Below, piece by piece: positions 14,082-23,967 of a stretch of 64,000 bases of DNA; the first letter of the stretch is position 1; every line of letters begins with the position of its first letter. The translations under genes and the position numbers were made by a program. The stretch covers positions 1-64,000 of the forward strand of contig NZ_JARXWF010000004.1 of the NCBI RefSeq assembly GCF_029892605.1. Reading direction: 5' to 3'. The stretch is from Parabacteroides sp. PM6-13. GTDB lineage: Bacteria; Bacteroidota; Bacteroidia; Bacteroidales; Tannerellaceae. Under the pieces are notes generated by a model that was not told where the DNA came from, did no database searches, and saw only the letters and a program-made list of their open reading frames with translations.

Positions 14082-15422
14082 TTATTCGTTAAAAAACGAG
14101 ATGACAGCCGAATCACCTCCTGTCTTTTCTTCGTTTTCTTTTTGAGGTTCGGAGAGCGTTGCGGTTGCCTCTTCCGGTTTGGTTTTCGAGCGCAATCGAG
14201 CCACCAGCTTCGCATCCCGGTTATAGGGTGGATTCTCTTCTAATAAGGCGATCATCGCTTCGTCATCCAGCTCATGATTAGCCAGCACAACCGTATGAGC
14301 ACGCTGTTTCAGTCTTCCTCCACGCGTCCCTTCTCCATAATATTTCGCAATAAGATCACTCTCTTCACGCTCCTTTTCCTGTTGTTTTTCCAAGTCTTCC
14401 TGTCCTTCCGATTCGCGCAGTCGTTTCTCGGCAATTTGCGGAATATCCTCGGTCGTAAACCCGGTAGCCAAAATGGTGATTTTGACTTTCTCCCCCAGCG
14501 TATTGTCAAGGGCTGTTCCCCAAATAACCTCTACATACCGATTGGCTTCAGCCATAAACTCATGGATGTAGGTCATCTCTTCCATCAATAGTTCGGAATC
14601 CTGACTGAAACAAACATTCAGAAGCACACGTTTCGCGTTCTTCACATTTTTGTTTCCAAGCAACGGTGAATTAAGCGCATCTTCCAACGCCTGGCGAACA
14701 CGTCCTTCACCTTCCCCGTAGCCATTACTCATCAATGCCACACCACCATCTTTCATGGTAGTTTCCACATCGGCAAAGTCCAAATTAATCAGACCCGGCA
14801 TTGTGATAATCTCAGCGATACTCTTGGCTGCCGTAGTCAGCGTATCATCTGCCCGACGGAAAGCATTCATCACCGTTAGGTCGGAATATATATCGCGCAG
14901 CTTCTCATTGTTGATCACCAACAAGGCATCCACGCTTTTCGCTATCTCTTCTACCCCATTCAATGCCTGGAGTATCTTCTTCTCACCTTCAAAAAGGAAA
15001 GGGATCGTAACGATACCTACCGTTAACAGTCCCATATCACGGGCTATCTTCGCGATAACAGGAGCCGCCCCTGTTCCGGTGCCTCCACCCATACCCGCCG
15101 TGATAAACACCATCTTGGTGCCATCCGACAGCATTTCACGCAACTCCTCCGCGCTTTCTTCAGCTGCCTGACGGGCTTTCTCCGGTTTGTTTCCCGCGCC
15201 CAGTCCCTGCGTGATCATTCTTCCTAATATGATCTTCTCTGGCACACTGGAACGATCCAACGCCTGACGGTCGGTATTACACAAAACAAACGACACATCT
15301 TGTATCCCCTCCTCGTACATATGGCTCACAGCATTACCGCCACCTCCTCCTACTCCAATAACCTTTATGATAGTAGGATTCCCTGTTTCGAAATCAAATT
15401 CCAATAATGTATCTTTGTCCAT
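14082..15422 (-). CDS. ftsZ: Cell division protein FtsZ
   Basis: Tubulin-like GTPase that assembles the Z-ring at midcell. Visible are the N-terminal IKVIGVGGGGGNAVSHMYEE, the GTP-binding tubulin signature GGGTGTGAAP (about residues 110-120), the T7 synergy region NLDFADVETTMKDGG and the C-terminal FtsA-binding-like tail ending GGDSAVISFFNE. Between residues of about 330 and 430 is a charged, low-complexity linker (QEDLEKQQEKEREESDLIAK). At 446 residues it is longer than E. coli FtsZ (383), as is usual in Bacteroidetes. It is the last division gene of the cluster, 23 bp after ftsA. Confidence 0.97.
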   Translation of the reverse strand: MDKDTLLEFDFETGNPTIIKVIGVGGGGGNAVSHMYEEGIQDVSFVLCNTDRQALDRSSVPEKIILGRMITQGLGAGNKPEKARQAAEESAEELREMLSDGTKMVFITAGMGGGTGTGAAPVIAKIARDMGLLTVGIVTIPFLFEGEKKILQALNGVEEIAKSVDALLVINNEKLRDIYSDLTVMNAFRRADDTLTTAAKSIAEIITMPGLINLDFADVETTMKDGGVALMSNGYGEGEGRVRQALEDALNSPLLGNKNVKNAKRVLLNVCFSQDSELLMEEMTYIHEFMAEANRYVEVIWGTALDNTLGEKVKITILATGFTTEDIPQIAEKRLRESEGQEDLEKQQEKEREESDLIAKYYGEGTRGGRLKQRAHTVVLANHELDDEAMIALLEENPPYNRDAKLVARLRSKTKPEEATATLSEPQKENEEKTGGDSAVISFFNE

Positions 15423-15445
15423 AGCTTATACACTTTCTATTATTA

Positions 15446-16834
15446 TTAATCCAATCCCTCAAACAAGTCATTAATCTTACCAGCACTTTTCGCAATAAAC
15501 TTCTTAAAACCTTTTTGAGTGGGGTTATTCGTTTTTCCCTGCTGTCTTTTTCTTTCCTGCTCTTCTTCTTTGCGTTTACGCTCTTCTTCTTTTTCTTTCG
15601 CAATTCTCTCTGATTCTGCACTATCTTCCGTTCCCGAGAAAATTTCCTGTTGAGTAGGAGTAGGCGAAACAGGAGCCGGCGGAACATAGGCACAATTTAC
15701 CGTTCCCTGCGACAAGAGACCTAAAGCAACATAGTATTCCGGCACAGAGACCGCCATATTTTCTTTTTGCAAACCGGAACGTAAAGAGGCCCAACGAATA
15801 TCCATCTTCAACTGCTTATGCATTGCCTCCATAAGACCACGCAGGTCAGCTCCTCCTCCGGTGATCACCACGCCGGCACCCAGTCCTCTCAGACTATCCT
15901 CCGCGCCGAGTTGCGCAAATACATTCTCCAGAATCTCCTTCACGCGAGATTCGATCACATAATGGACATCCGCCAGTTTGAGCTCACGAATACCTACACC
16001 ATCAACTGAATTTACCCGAATAGCCTCCTCTGTTTCCAGATCAGCCACCGCATTCCCGTATTCCAATTTAATACGTTCGGCTTCCGACTCCACCAAGTGA
16101 AGCGTGGTCAGGTCTTTCGTTATCAGATCATTGCCTAAAGGTATCACAGCCAACTTATCCAGTTTGCCTCCTTTCATCACCGTCACCGAAGTGACACCGG
16201 CACCAAAATCAACCAGAGCACACCCCAGTTTCTTTTCGTCTTCACTAAAGACCACATCCGAAAGCGCTAAAGGAGAGATAAGAATGCCCGCCAGTTCAAG
16301 GCCTACGCGCTCGATCGTATTCTCTATATGCCGACGGATAGCCGGACGCCCTACGATCAACTTATAATGCGCCTCTATCTTACTATAAGGAACACCTACC
16401 GGATTCTGCTCCAATTTGTCATTGATGTAGTAGGTGGGCGAAACAATGTCATAGACAACCAATCCCTTCGGTTGGAAAGTACGGCAGTCTTCCAAAAGAA
16501 ATGCCTTAATCTCCTCCGTCATGACAGCCTCTTCAGCCACCTCCTTCACAACAGAATAATCCATCGAATGAAGCGATTGGCCTCCGATACCCACATAGAC
16601 TTTTACAATTTTCCCACCTTTCAGCTTGGCTTCGAGCTTAGCGACCAAACGTTTGATTCTTTCCGCAGTCTTCTCAATATTGAAGATGATCCCGCGGCGA
16701 ATCGCATGATCCGTTTCTTCTTCGTCGAAAGCCAGAACACTGATAACACCTGTGGCGCTATCTTTCTGTCCGACCATACCGATCAGACGCGATGTGCCCA
16801 GGTCGATTACTGCTATAAAGTCTCTGTATGCCAT
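15446..16834 (-). CDS. ftsA: Cell division protein FtsA
   Basis: Actin-like ATPase that anchors FtsZ to the membrane. Motifs are FIAVIDLGTSRLIGMVGQ (phosphate 1), ALVDFGAGVTSVTVMKGG (phosphate 2) and VVITGGGADLRGL (adenosine). The SHS2/1C domain lies between. After residue 400 a very charged linker (EKEEERKRKEEEQERKRQQG) leads to the amphipathic C-terminal helix FKKFIAKSAGKINDLF, the membrane-targeting sequence. The ATG at 16834 is preferred: AAAGGA sits just before it and it clears the ftsQ stop; an ATG at 16855 would overlap ftsQ. Confidence 0.95.
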   Translation of the reverse strand: MAYRDFIAVIDLGTSRLIGMVGQKDSATGVISVLAFDEEETDHAIRRGIIFNIEKTAERIKRLVAKLEAKLKGGKIVKVYVGIGGQSLHSMDYSVVKEVAEEAVMTEEIKAFLLEDCRTFQPKGLVVYDIVSPTYYINDKLEQNPVGVPYSKIEAHYKLIVGRPAIRRHIENTIERVGLELAGILISPLALSDVVFSEDEKKLGCALVDFGAGVTSVTVMKGGKLDKLAVIPLGNDLITKDLTTLHLVESEAERIKLEYGNAVADLETEEAIRVNSVDGVGIRELKLADVHYVIESRVKEILENVFAQLGAEDSLRGLGAGVVITGGGADLRGLMEAMHKQLKMDIRWASLRSGLQKENMAVSVPEYYVALGLLSQGTVNCAYVPPAPVSPTPTQQEIFSGTEDSAESERIAKEKEEERKRKEEEQERKRQQGKTNNPTQKGFKKFIAKSAGKINDLFEGLD

Positions 16835-16839
16835 ATCCT

Positions 16840-17568
16840 TTATTTTTTCGTACATACTATCTGATTCTTATACGTAAGATTGATCACACTATATTTATTC
16901 CAACCCATTTTAGGGATGGCTTGTTTATAAAACAACTGCAAATTAGCCAATTTTTCTTCGTAGTTATCGATACTACCTAAGAGAATACGATGGTTCCCTA
17001 CGCGTGGCACAAGCTCAATCTCATGCTTCGAAGTGACATTAATCTGCTCTATCTGGTTGTTCCAGAATTCATTCTTATGCAAAAATAAGGCAAATTTGTA
17101 TAATTCATTCATGGCAAACGCTTTTTCGATATGCCCGGTGGCAATCGGCACATGGGCGACATAGCGTTGGCTCAGCGGCATACTACTACCCGCGTTATCA
17201 ATATAATAACTTCCATGAATGCTCATTACCCGAAGGAGTGGCATCTTTTGGCTTACCTCCAGTTTGACTTTCCCGGAAGGTGTTTTATAGACCTCCACAC
17301 GGGAGATCATCTGATTCTTCATCAATTCCTCTTCGATCCGCTCCGTATTGACAGCATACATCGGCTTGTCGATAGGAGAAAGATCGGCTCGTTTCAATAA
17401 AGAGATCACATCCTGTTCGCTGACAAAATGCTTATCCAGGCTGTCGCGCACGATTATTTCCAGGCCTTCACATGTTTTGGCGACCGACCGATCTTTCAGA
17501 AAGACAGAGGCCAACACAATATAAAAGCCAAGCAACAGGGCTATCAATATGGAGAACAGACGAACCAT
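16840..17568 (-). CDS. ftsQ: Cell division protein FtsQ/DivIB
   Basis: Bitopic inner-membrane protein linking early and late divisome parts. There is one transmembrane helix (LFSILIALLLGFYIVLASVF, residues 4-24), a POTRA-like region with MYAVNTERIEEELMKNQMIS and VEVYKTPSGKVKLEVSQKMP, then the beta domain around FWNNQIEQINVTSKHEIELV. About 242 residues, typical for Bacteroidetes. The ATG at 17568 overlaps the murC stop codon (TGATG), so translation is coupled; a GTG one codon earlier is possible. Confidence 0.9.
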   Translation of the reverse strand: MVRLFSILIALLLGFYIVLASVFLKDRSVAKTCEGLEIIVRDSLDKHFVSEQDVISLLKRADLSPIDKPMYAVNTERIEEELMKNQMISRVEVYKTPSGKVKLEVSQKMPLLRVMSIHGSYYIDNAGSSMPLSQRYVAHVPIATGHIEKAFAMNELYKFALFLHKNEFWNNQIEQINVTSKHEIELVPRVGNHRILLGSIDNYEEKLANLQLFYKQAIPKMGWNKYSVINLTYKNQIVCTKK

Positions 17569-18956
17569 CACATTTTATCTCTCTTTTTTTCCAATATTTC
17601 TTTGACCGGTTTAACCAAGCGGTCGATATCTCCGGCACCCAACATTAATACAATATCAAAAGCATGTCCCTCGACCCAATCCAACAGATCCTCTTTCCGG
17701 CACAACCTCTTGTCCGACAACGTCACCTTGTCCAGGATCAGCTGCGAAGTAACGCCCGGAATAGGCAATTCCCGAGCCGGATAGATATCCAACAGGATCA
17801 GTTCATCCAACAAAGAGAGGCTTTCCGCAAAACCATCCACAAAGTCCCTGGTACGGGAATAGAGATGAGGCTGGAAAATACCCGTCACCTTCCGGTCGGG
17901 ATAAAGCGCTTTGACCGATCGGATACTGGCTTCCAGTTCCATCGGATGATGGGCATAATCATCAATCAATACAATATCCTCCTCTTTCAATTGGAAGTCG
18001 AAACGACGCTCCGGACCGGCAAAGCTGGCTATTCCCCGTGTTAGTTCCTCTTCCGTCACCCCGTTGAGCCAGGCTACCGCCATAGCGGCTACGGCATTTT
18101 CGATATTCACCTGAACAGGCACGCCCAGGGAGACATCTCTGACAGCCACATCCGGCCCAATGAAATCAAAAAAGATATCTCCGTTGCCAATGCGTATGTT
18201 TTCCGCATAGAAATCACCACCCTCCTCCGCCGAATAGGTAAACAGGCGGACACCCGGTTGCAACCGTGGAGTCACCGCTATATCTTTTCGCATAATCAAG
18301 CAGCCTTCCGGACGTATCAGGGAGGTAAAATGTTCGAAGCTATCCCGGTAGCTTTGGGCATCGCCATAGATATCGAGGTGATCCGGATCGGCGGAGGTGA
18401 TCACCGCCATATAAGGTGTCAACTGATGAAACGAACGATCGTACTCATCCGCCTCAATCACCGTCAAGTCACTCTTGTCCGACAGCATCAGGTTCGACCC
18501 CCAGTTTTTTAATATGCCACCCAGAAAGGCATTGCAATCCACATGCGACTGTTTCAACACATGAGCGGTCATCGAAGAGGTAGTTGTCTTGCCATGTGTT
18601 CCGGCAACACAAAGTCCCCGGGCAGAGCGGGTGATCTCCCCTAATATTTGTGCCCGCTTCATCACCGTGAAGCCATGTTCACGAAACCAGACCAGTTCCG
18701 TATGATCGTTGGGCACGGCCGGCGTATATACGACCAACGTATCCGCCGGATTTTTACACCAGGCAGGTATCAACGCCACATTATCCTCATAATGAATATC
18801 AGCGCCTTCGGCATTCAACTTCTCCGTCAGAACAGAAGAGACCCTGTCGTAGCCCGCCACCTTTTTCCCTTTCGAAAGAAAGTAGCGCACCAGGGCACTC
18901 ATGCCAATTCCACCGGCACCCACAAAATAGAGAGATTGTATATCGTTTAAATGCAT
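17568..18956 (-). CDS. murC: UDP-N-acetylmuramate--L-alanine ligase MurC
   Basis: Cytoplasmic ATP-dependent ligase adding L-alanine to UDP-MurNAc, the first stem-peptide step. It has the N-terminal Rossmann GAGGIGMSALVRYFLSKGKK, the ATP loop GTHGKTTTSSM (about residue 118-128), the Mg/substrate segment EADEYDRSFHQLTPYMAVIT and the C-terminal DDYAHHPMELEASIRSVKAL. Length of 462 is standard. The gene overlaps murG upstream by one base (TAATG) and ftsQ downstream. Confidence 0.96.
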   Translation of the reverse strand: MHLNDIQSLYFVGAGGIGMSALVRYFLSKGKKVAGYDRVSSVLTEKLNAEGADIHYEDNVALIPAWCKNPADTLVVYTPAVPNDHTELVWFREHGFTVMKRAQILGEITRSARGLCVAGTHGKTTTSSMTAHVLKQSHVDCNAFLGGILKNWGSNLMLSDKSDLTVIEADEYDRSFHQLTPYMAVITSADPDHLDIYGDAQSYRDSFEHFTSLIRPEGCLIMRKDIAVTPRLQPGVRLFTYSAEEGGDFYAENIRIGNGDIFFDFIGPDVAVRDVSLGVPVQVNIENAVAAMAVAWLNGVTEEELTRGIASFAGPERRFDFQLKEEDIVLIDDYAHHPMELEASIRSVKALYPDRKVTGIFQPHLYSRTRDFVDGFAESLSLLDELILLDIYPARELPIPGVTSQLILDKVTLSDKRLCRKEDLLDWVEGHAFDIVLMLGAGDIDRLVKPVKEILEKKRDKM

Positions 18957-20062
18957 TATCGTACTTCTATTACTTTCATTATTTCATCTACGATCCGTTC
19001 CGCGCTCCGGCGCTCGGCCATAGCAGAGATATGTCGACTCAGGCTCGCCAAACGCTTCTCGTCGGCAACCACTTCCAAGGACAAAGGTATTAACTTTTCC
19101 ACAGCCTCCCTATCCGGAACGAATAATGCAGCCTCTTTTTCTACCAAAGCCATCGCATTTTTGGTTTGATGATCTTCCGCCACATTGGGCGAAGGAACCA
19201 GTATCACCGGTTTCCCCAACAAGCAGAGTTCGGAGATAGAGCTGGCTCCGGCACGGGAGATAACCAGGTCGGCCGCTTCATAGGCATAATCCATACGCGT
19301 AATGAACTCAGAACACCAGATAGCAGGCGACTTATAAGGTGCCAGTTTATTTTGCGCCTCTTGAAAGTAATAGCGACCCGTTTGCCAGATAAACTGCACC
19401 CCGGAACCGGCTATCGCCTCCAGATGTTCCTGAACACTTCGGTTAACCGTACCGGCACCCAGGCTTCCTCCCACAATCAATATGGTTTTCTTTTCCGGCG
19501 AAAGACCAAAAAAGGCCAATGCCTCTTCCCGTTTTCCTTTCGCCTGTTCCAGGTCTTTGCGCACCGGGTTACCCGTCAGGACAATTCGATCCTTCGGAAA
19601 AAATTTCTCCATGCCTTCATAGGCCACACATATCTTATCGGCTCTTTTGGCTAACAATTTATTGGTGACTCCGGCATACGAATTTTGCTCCTGCAACAGA
19701 ATAGGCACCCTGGCCGATGAAGCCATCCACAACGTCGGGCCACTGGCATATCCGCCCACCCCAATAGCCATATCGGGCTTGAAATCCTTAATCGTTTTCT
19801 TGGCAAGACGCAGGCTTTTCAGCAAACGGGCTATCACCTTGAAGTTATTCAGCGGATGCGCCCGATCCAATCCACTCACAGGCAATCCCACAATGGAATA
19901 ACCGGCAGCCGGCACCTTCTCCATCTCCATCCGGTTCTCAGCACCAACAAAAAGTATCTCCGCGTCCGGAAAGCGTTCCCGGAAGCAATTAGCGATCGAG
20001 ATGGCCGGAAAGATATGTCCGCCTGTGCCACCACCACTGATAATCAATCTATAAGGTTTCAT
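18956..20062 (-). CDS. murG: UDP-GlcNAc transferase MurG
   Basis: Peripheral membrane GT28 glycosyltransferase making lipid II from lipid I. Signatures are SGGGTGGHIFPAISIANCFR (N-terminal glycine-rich loop 1), GVGGYASGPTLWMASSARVP (loop 2) and, in the C-domain, ISRAGASSISELCLLGKPVI with PSPNVAEDHQTKNAMALVEK for UDP-GlcNAc binding. 368 residues, normal length. It overlaps ftsW by 4 bp (ATGA), matching the consecutive use of flippase-region and MurG products. Confidence 0.96.
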   Translation of the reverse strand: MKPYRLIISGGGTGGHIFPAISIANCFRERFPDAEILFVGAENRMEMEKVPAAGYSIVGLPVSGLDRAHPLNNFKVIARLLKSLRLAKKTIKDFKPDMAIGVGGYASGPTLWMASSARVPILLQEQNSYAGVTNKLLAKRADKICVAYEGMEKFFPKDRIVLTGNPVRKDLEQAKGKREEALAFFGLSPEKKTILIVGGSLGAGTVNRSVQEHLEAIAGSGVQFIWQTGRYYFQEAQNKLAPYKSPAIWCSEFITRMDYAYEAADLVISRAGASSISELCLLGKPVILVPSPNVAEDHQTKNAMALVEKEAALFVPDREAVEKLIPLSLEVVADEKRLASLSRHISAMAERRSAERIVDEIMKVIEVR

Positions 20063-21345
20063 ACGTTTGCTTCTTCTAAGGTCTCCACCTCTATGGAGGC
20101 GAGCACCGATTCTATCTCTTGCTCATTCATATCTGTATGTAATACATTGTCCTCTTCCGGCTCATCCTCTTCATCGCCCATGCCGGCACCAAAACGACTA
20201 ATGCTCAATATAATACCAAAATAGACACAGGTAATCAAGGTCGACGTCCCCCCGCGGCTGATCAGTGGCAAAGGCTGTCCCGTCACCGGAATAAGATCGA
20301 CAGCCACCGCCATATTGGCCAATGCCTGTACAACAATCATCAGGCCACAGCCCAACACAAGAAACCTCGGAAAGGGTTTTTCACAACGCCGGGCAATAAT
20401 TCCGACACGAAACAACAGGGTGAGATATAACAAAAGCACCACAATCCCTCCGGCAAATCCTAATTCCTCAATGATAATAGCATAGATAAAGTCAGAATAG
20501 GCCTGAGGCAGGAAATCGCGTTGTTGTCCGTGTCCGGGCATCCTTCCGATCACACCTCCCCGGGCAATCGCAATCTTAGCATGAATCTCCTGACGGTGAT
20601 CGTCTGTAATCTTCACCACCCCATTGGCATCCACCAGTTCTTCGGCCGGATGAACAGTCCGTTCGATACGCCCTTTACCGGTCAGAAGGCGCCCCCTCAA
20701 CCAATCAGGCATTTTTCGTATATGCTCAACCGGAGTGATATAGAGCAACACCAGAAAAACAACCAATCCGACAAAAAGAATGGCTCCCAAGCGGAGCATT
20801 CGCTTCAGAGGAAGCTGACCAATGAACATCATCAGATAGCAGACACCAAAAAGCATAACTGCCGTAGAGATATTATCGCCAAAAATAATTCCACAGGTGA
20901 TCCCCGCGGCAATCAATATCGTTTTATAAATCTGCTTGTCCGTATACCGGTTTCGCAGGCTAAGCATAAAAGCGGTGAAAACAATCAAAGAGAGTTTGGC
21001 TAACTCCGAGGGTTGAAACTGTATACCAAAAAGCCTGATCCATCGGGTGGTCCCGTTGATATCCTCCCCGATATAGGGGGCAAGCAACAATAAGACAATG
21101 GAGACAGGTAAAAGCAGGACTAACAGCGAGAACACCTTACAGGGAAAATTGTGAATCACCAGAATCAACACAAACCCGCCTACCAGAAAAGAGGCATGAC
21201 GAGCGATGGGCACCCAATGGTTGGCATGTTTATAAGCCAACGTACTGGTTGCGCTAAACACCTCCACCAACGAAACCAGGCAAAAGAACATGAAGAGAAT
21301 CCATATCACCCGGTCGCCCTTAAATAGTTTACTTGCTAAATCCAC
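20059..21345 (-). CDS. ftsW: Septal peptidoglycan glycosyltransferase FtsW (SEDS)
   Basis: Polytopic SEDS-family protein polymerising lipid II at the septum with FtsI. It has about ten membrane segments. Key motifs are IRLFGIQFQPSELAKLSLIV (TM4 region), GHGQQRDFLPQAYSDFIYAI with IIEELGF, and the final VTGQPLPLISRGGTSTLITC. A cytoplasmic acidic C-terminal tail (GDEEDEPEEDN) is present. The start appears to be GTG at 21345 with AAAAGG before it; no ATG is available near the first membrane helix. 428 residues. Confidence 0.94.
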   Translation of the reverse strand: MDLASKLFKGDRVIWILFMFFCLVSLVEVFSATSTLAYKHANHWVPIARHASFLVGGFVLILVIHNFPCKVFSLLVLLLPVSIVLLLLAPYIGEDINGTTRWIRLFGIQFQPSELAKLSLIVFTAFMLSLRNRYTDKQIYKTILIAAGITCGIIFGDNISTAVMLFGVCYLMMFIGQLPLKRMLRLGAILFVGLVVFLVLLYITPVEHIRKMPDWLRGRLLTGKGRIERTVHPAEELVDANGVVKITDDHRQEIHAKIAIARGGVIGRMPGHGQQRDFLPQAYSDFIYAIIIEELGFAGGIVVLLLYLTLLFRVGIIARRCEKPFPRFLVLGCGLMIVVQALANMAVAVDLIPVTGQPLPLISRGGTSTLITCVYFGIILSISRFGAGMGDEEDEPEEDNVLHTDMNEQEIESVLASIEVETLEEANV

Positions 21346-21356
21346 CTTTTCCTTTT

Positions 21357-22691
21357 TTATAAGTTTTTTACCGCTTCCTTAAACTGCTCACCCCGATCTT
21401 CGTAGTTCTTAAACAAATCGAAGCTGGCGCAACAGGGAGAGAGCAATACCGTATCCCCTTTCTGAGCCAGGCGATAGGCGATCGCTACAGCCTCGGGCAT
21501 AGAGCGGGCATCTTCAATCTGCTCTATCTTACCATCAAAGAAGGCATGCAACTTTGTATTGTCAACACCCAGAAAGATCAACGCGCGCACCTTGTTTTTG
21601 ACAAGCTCCTCGATCTCGGTATAGTCGTTCCCTTTATCGGTTCCTCCGAGAATCAACACCACTTTGGTCTGCATACTCTCCAGGGCATACCAGCAGGAGT
21701 TCACATTCGTCGCCTTCGAATCGTTGATATAATCGACTCCACGCACACGAGCCACCTTCTCCAATCGGTGTTCCACGCCTTTGAAGTCGCTCAGCGAGGC
21801 ACGGATCTTTTCGTCCTGAATATCGAGTACCTTCGCCGCAATGCCCGAAGCCATCGAGTTATACAGGTTATGCGTTCCCGTCAACGCCAACAGGTCTTCT
21901 TCCATCGTAAACTTACCATGGGTTGTTTCTATCGCCAGATGACTGTCTTCCAGATAAGCCTTTACCCCTTGTTTGTGTTCCAAGGCAAAAGGATAAAGAG
22001 TTGCCTGAGGATGCAGCTTCTCCAGTTCGCGGGAGATCACCGGATCGTCGTTCCAGAAAATAAAGGCATCCTCCTCCGTCTGGTTACGCAGGATACGGAA
22101 CTTGGCATCCACATAATTCTGCATTTGATAATCATACCGATCCTGGTGATCGGGTGTTATATTCAACAAGACGGCAATATCCGCCTTGAAATCATACATA
22201 TTGTCCAATTGGAAACTGCTCAATTCAATAATATACACCTCATGCGGATCTTCCGCCACCTGAAGCGCCAGGCTGTTGCCTACATTGCCCGCCAGACCGA
22301 CATCGAGTCCCGCCTCTTTCAGGATGTGATAGATCAGCATCGTAGTAGTTGTCTTCCCGTTGCTACCGGTGATACAGACCATCCGGGCATGCGTATACCG
22401 ACCGGCAAATTCTATTTCCGAGATAATAGGGATGCCTTTCTCTTTCAGCTTCTTGATGATAGGAGCCTTATCCGATATACCCGGGCTTTTCACCACCTCA
22501 TCGGCGTTGAGGATCAGCTCTTCCGTATGCTTTCCCTCTTCCCAGGCAATACCACGCGCGTTCAACATCTCTTGGTAGACAGGGGCTATCGTCGAGAAAT
22601 CCGACAGAAAGACATCCATGCCTTTCGCCTTCGCCAGAGCAGCCGCTCCGGTTCCGCTTTCACCGCCACCTAATACGACAATCCGCTTCAT
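21357..22691 (-). CDS. murD: UDP-MurNAc-L-Ala--D-glutamate ligase MurD
   Basis: Cytoplasmic Mur ligase adding D-glutamate to UDP-MurNAc-L-Ala. It starts RIVVLGGGESGTGAAALAKA (UMP-binding domain), has the ATP loop GSNGKTTTTMLIYHILKEAG (about residues 111-130), ITPDHQDRYDYQMQNYVDAK with the carbamylated-lysine region, and the C-terminal INDSKATNVNSCWYALESMQ plus LLSPCCASFDLFKNYEDRGE (MurD signature). 444 residues. It begins one base from the mraY stop. Confidence 0.96.
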   Translation of the reverse strand: MKRIVVLGGGESGTGAAALAKAKGMDVFLSDFSTIAPVYQEMLNARGIAWEEGKHTEELILNADEVVKSPGISDKAPIIKKLKEKGIPIISEIEFAGRYTHARMVCITGSNGKTTTTMLIYHILKEAGLDVGLAGNVGNSLALQVAEDPHEVYIIELSSFQLDNMYDFKADIAVLLNITPDHQDRYDYQMQNYVDAKFRILRNQTEEDAFIFWNDDPVISRELEKLHPQATLYPFALEHKQGVKAYLEDSHLAIETTHGKFTMEEDLLALTGTHNLYNSMASGIAAKVLDIQDEKIRASLSDFKGVEHRLEKVARVRGVDYINDSKATNVNSCWYALESMQTKVVLILGGTDKGNDYTEIEELVKNKVRALIFLGVDNTKLHAFFDGKIEQIEDARSMPEAVAIAYRLAQKGDTVLLSPCCASFDLFKNYEDRGEQFKEAVKNL

Positions 22692-22692
22692 T

Positions 22693-23958
22693 TTATCTCA
22701 TCTTAAGTGTTACAATCGTGATCACCGCCAGGATAATGCCGATCAGCCAAAAGCGAATCACAATCTTGGATTCCGGTATCACATGATATGGTTTCTGGAT
22801 GATAGCCTGTATACCTGCATTGCCCGGCTTCTGGAAGTGATGATGCAATGGGGTCATCTTAAAGACCCGCATCCCTTCTCCTTGTTTCTTTTTGGTGTAT
22901 TTGAAATAGAAACGCTGAATAATCACCGAGACAACCTCCACCAGGAAGATACCGCATAGGATCGGAATTAATAATTCTTTCCGGATGACGATTGCAAATA
23001 CGGCAATGATACCTCCGATGGTCAAGCTACCCGTATCGCCCATAAACACCTGCGCCGGATAGGCATTATACCAAAGAAAACCAACCGTTGCCCCGATAAA
23101 CGCCGCGGAAAAGATTACCAGTTCCTCCGCTCCGGGTATATACATGATGTTCAGGAAGGAGGCAAAATTGACGTGCGACGACATATAGGCCAGGATCCCG
23201 AGGGCGACCCCGATAATCCCGGAGCTTCCCGCCGCCAAGCCGTCTAAGCCATCGGTCAGATTCGCACCGTTGGATACCGCCGTGACAATAAAGATTACCA
23301 CCAACACAAAAACGATCCAGGCCAGCGGCTGTTTGTATTTGCCTGCCCAGCCGACAAGCATCTGGTAGTCGAAATTGTTATTCTTCAGAAAAGGAATAGT
23401 CGTTTTGGTCGATTTGGTTTCATCCGCATGAAAACGCACCTCTTCGATCTGGTTCTCTCCGTTATAGACCTCCATATTCTCCCGGATCACCACATCGGGA
23501 CTCAGATACAGCACCAAACCGACAATCAAGCCAAGACCTACCTGGCCAATCACCTTGAATTGCCCGCGCAACCCCTCTTTGTCTTTCTTGAATACCTTGA
23601 TATAGTCGTCGGTCATCCCGATCGCCCCCAACCAAAGGGTGGTAATGATCATCAGGAGAATATATATATTGTCCAATCGGCAACAAAGGAGCGTAGGGAT
23701 CAGGATAGCAATAATGATAATGATACCGCCCATAGTCGGCGTTCCTTTCTTGCTGTAGAGTCCTTCCAAGCCCAGGTCGCGCACGGTCTCGCCTATCTGC
23801 ATACGGCGCAGTTTATCTATAATCAGACGCCCGATAGCGGTCGTAATAAACAGGGAGAGGATCAGAGCCAGCCCCGAACGGAAAGAGATATACCGGAACA
23901 TCCCTGCTCCCGGCAGATCGATCCATTCATCCAGAAAATTAAACAGATAATATAACAT
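22693..23958 (-). CDS. mraY: Phospho-N-acetylmuramoyl-pentapeptide transferase MraY
   Basis: Polytopic enzyme moving phospho-MurNAc-pentapeptide to undecaprenyl phosphate (lipid I). Conserved blocks are [20 protein letters not shown], the DDYIK segment in [40 protein letters not shown] and [20 protein letters not shown] with the HHH motif. At 421 residues it is about 60 longer than E. coli MraY because of an insert at about residues 155-200 ([20 protein letters not shown]), typical in Bacteroidetes. Confidence 0.96.
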   Translation of the reverse strand: MLYYLFNFLDEWIDLPGAGMFRYISFRSGLALILSLFITTAIGRLIIDKLRRMQIGETVRDLGLEGLYSKKGTPTMGGIIIIIAILIPTLLCCRLDNIYILLMIITTLWLGAIGMTDDYIKVFKKDKEGLRGQFKVIGQVGLGLIVGLVLYLSPDVVIRENMEVYNGENQIEEVRFHADETKSTKTTIPFLKNNNFDYQMLVGWAGKYKQPLAWIVFVLVVIFIVTAVSNGANLTDGLDGLAAGSSGIIGVALGILAYMSSHVNFASFLNIMYIPGAEELVIFSAAFIGATVGFLWYNAYPAQVFMGDTGSLTIGGIIAVFAIVIRKELLIPILCGIFLVEVVSVIIQRFYFKYTKKKQGEGMRVFKMTPLHHHFQKPGNAGIQAIIQKPYHVIPESKIVIRFWLIGIILAVITIVTLKMR

Positions 23959-23967
23959 GCGTTATGT

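Noticed and set aside
21546-22673. 375-codon open frame antisense to murD
   Set aside because: MurD motifs are intact on the other strand; the frame has no independent support.
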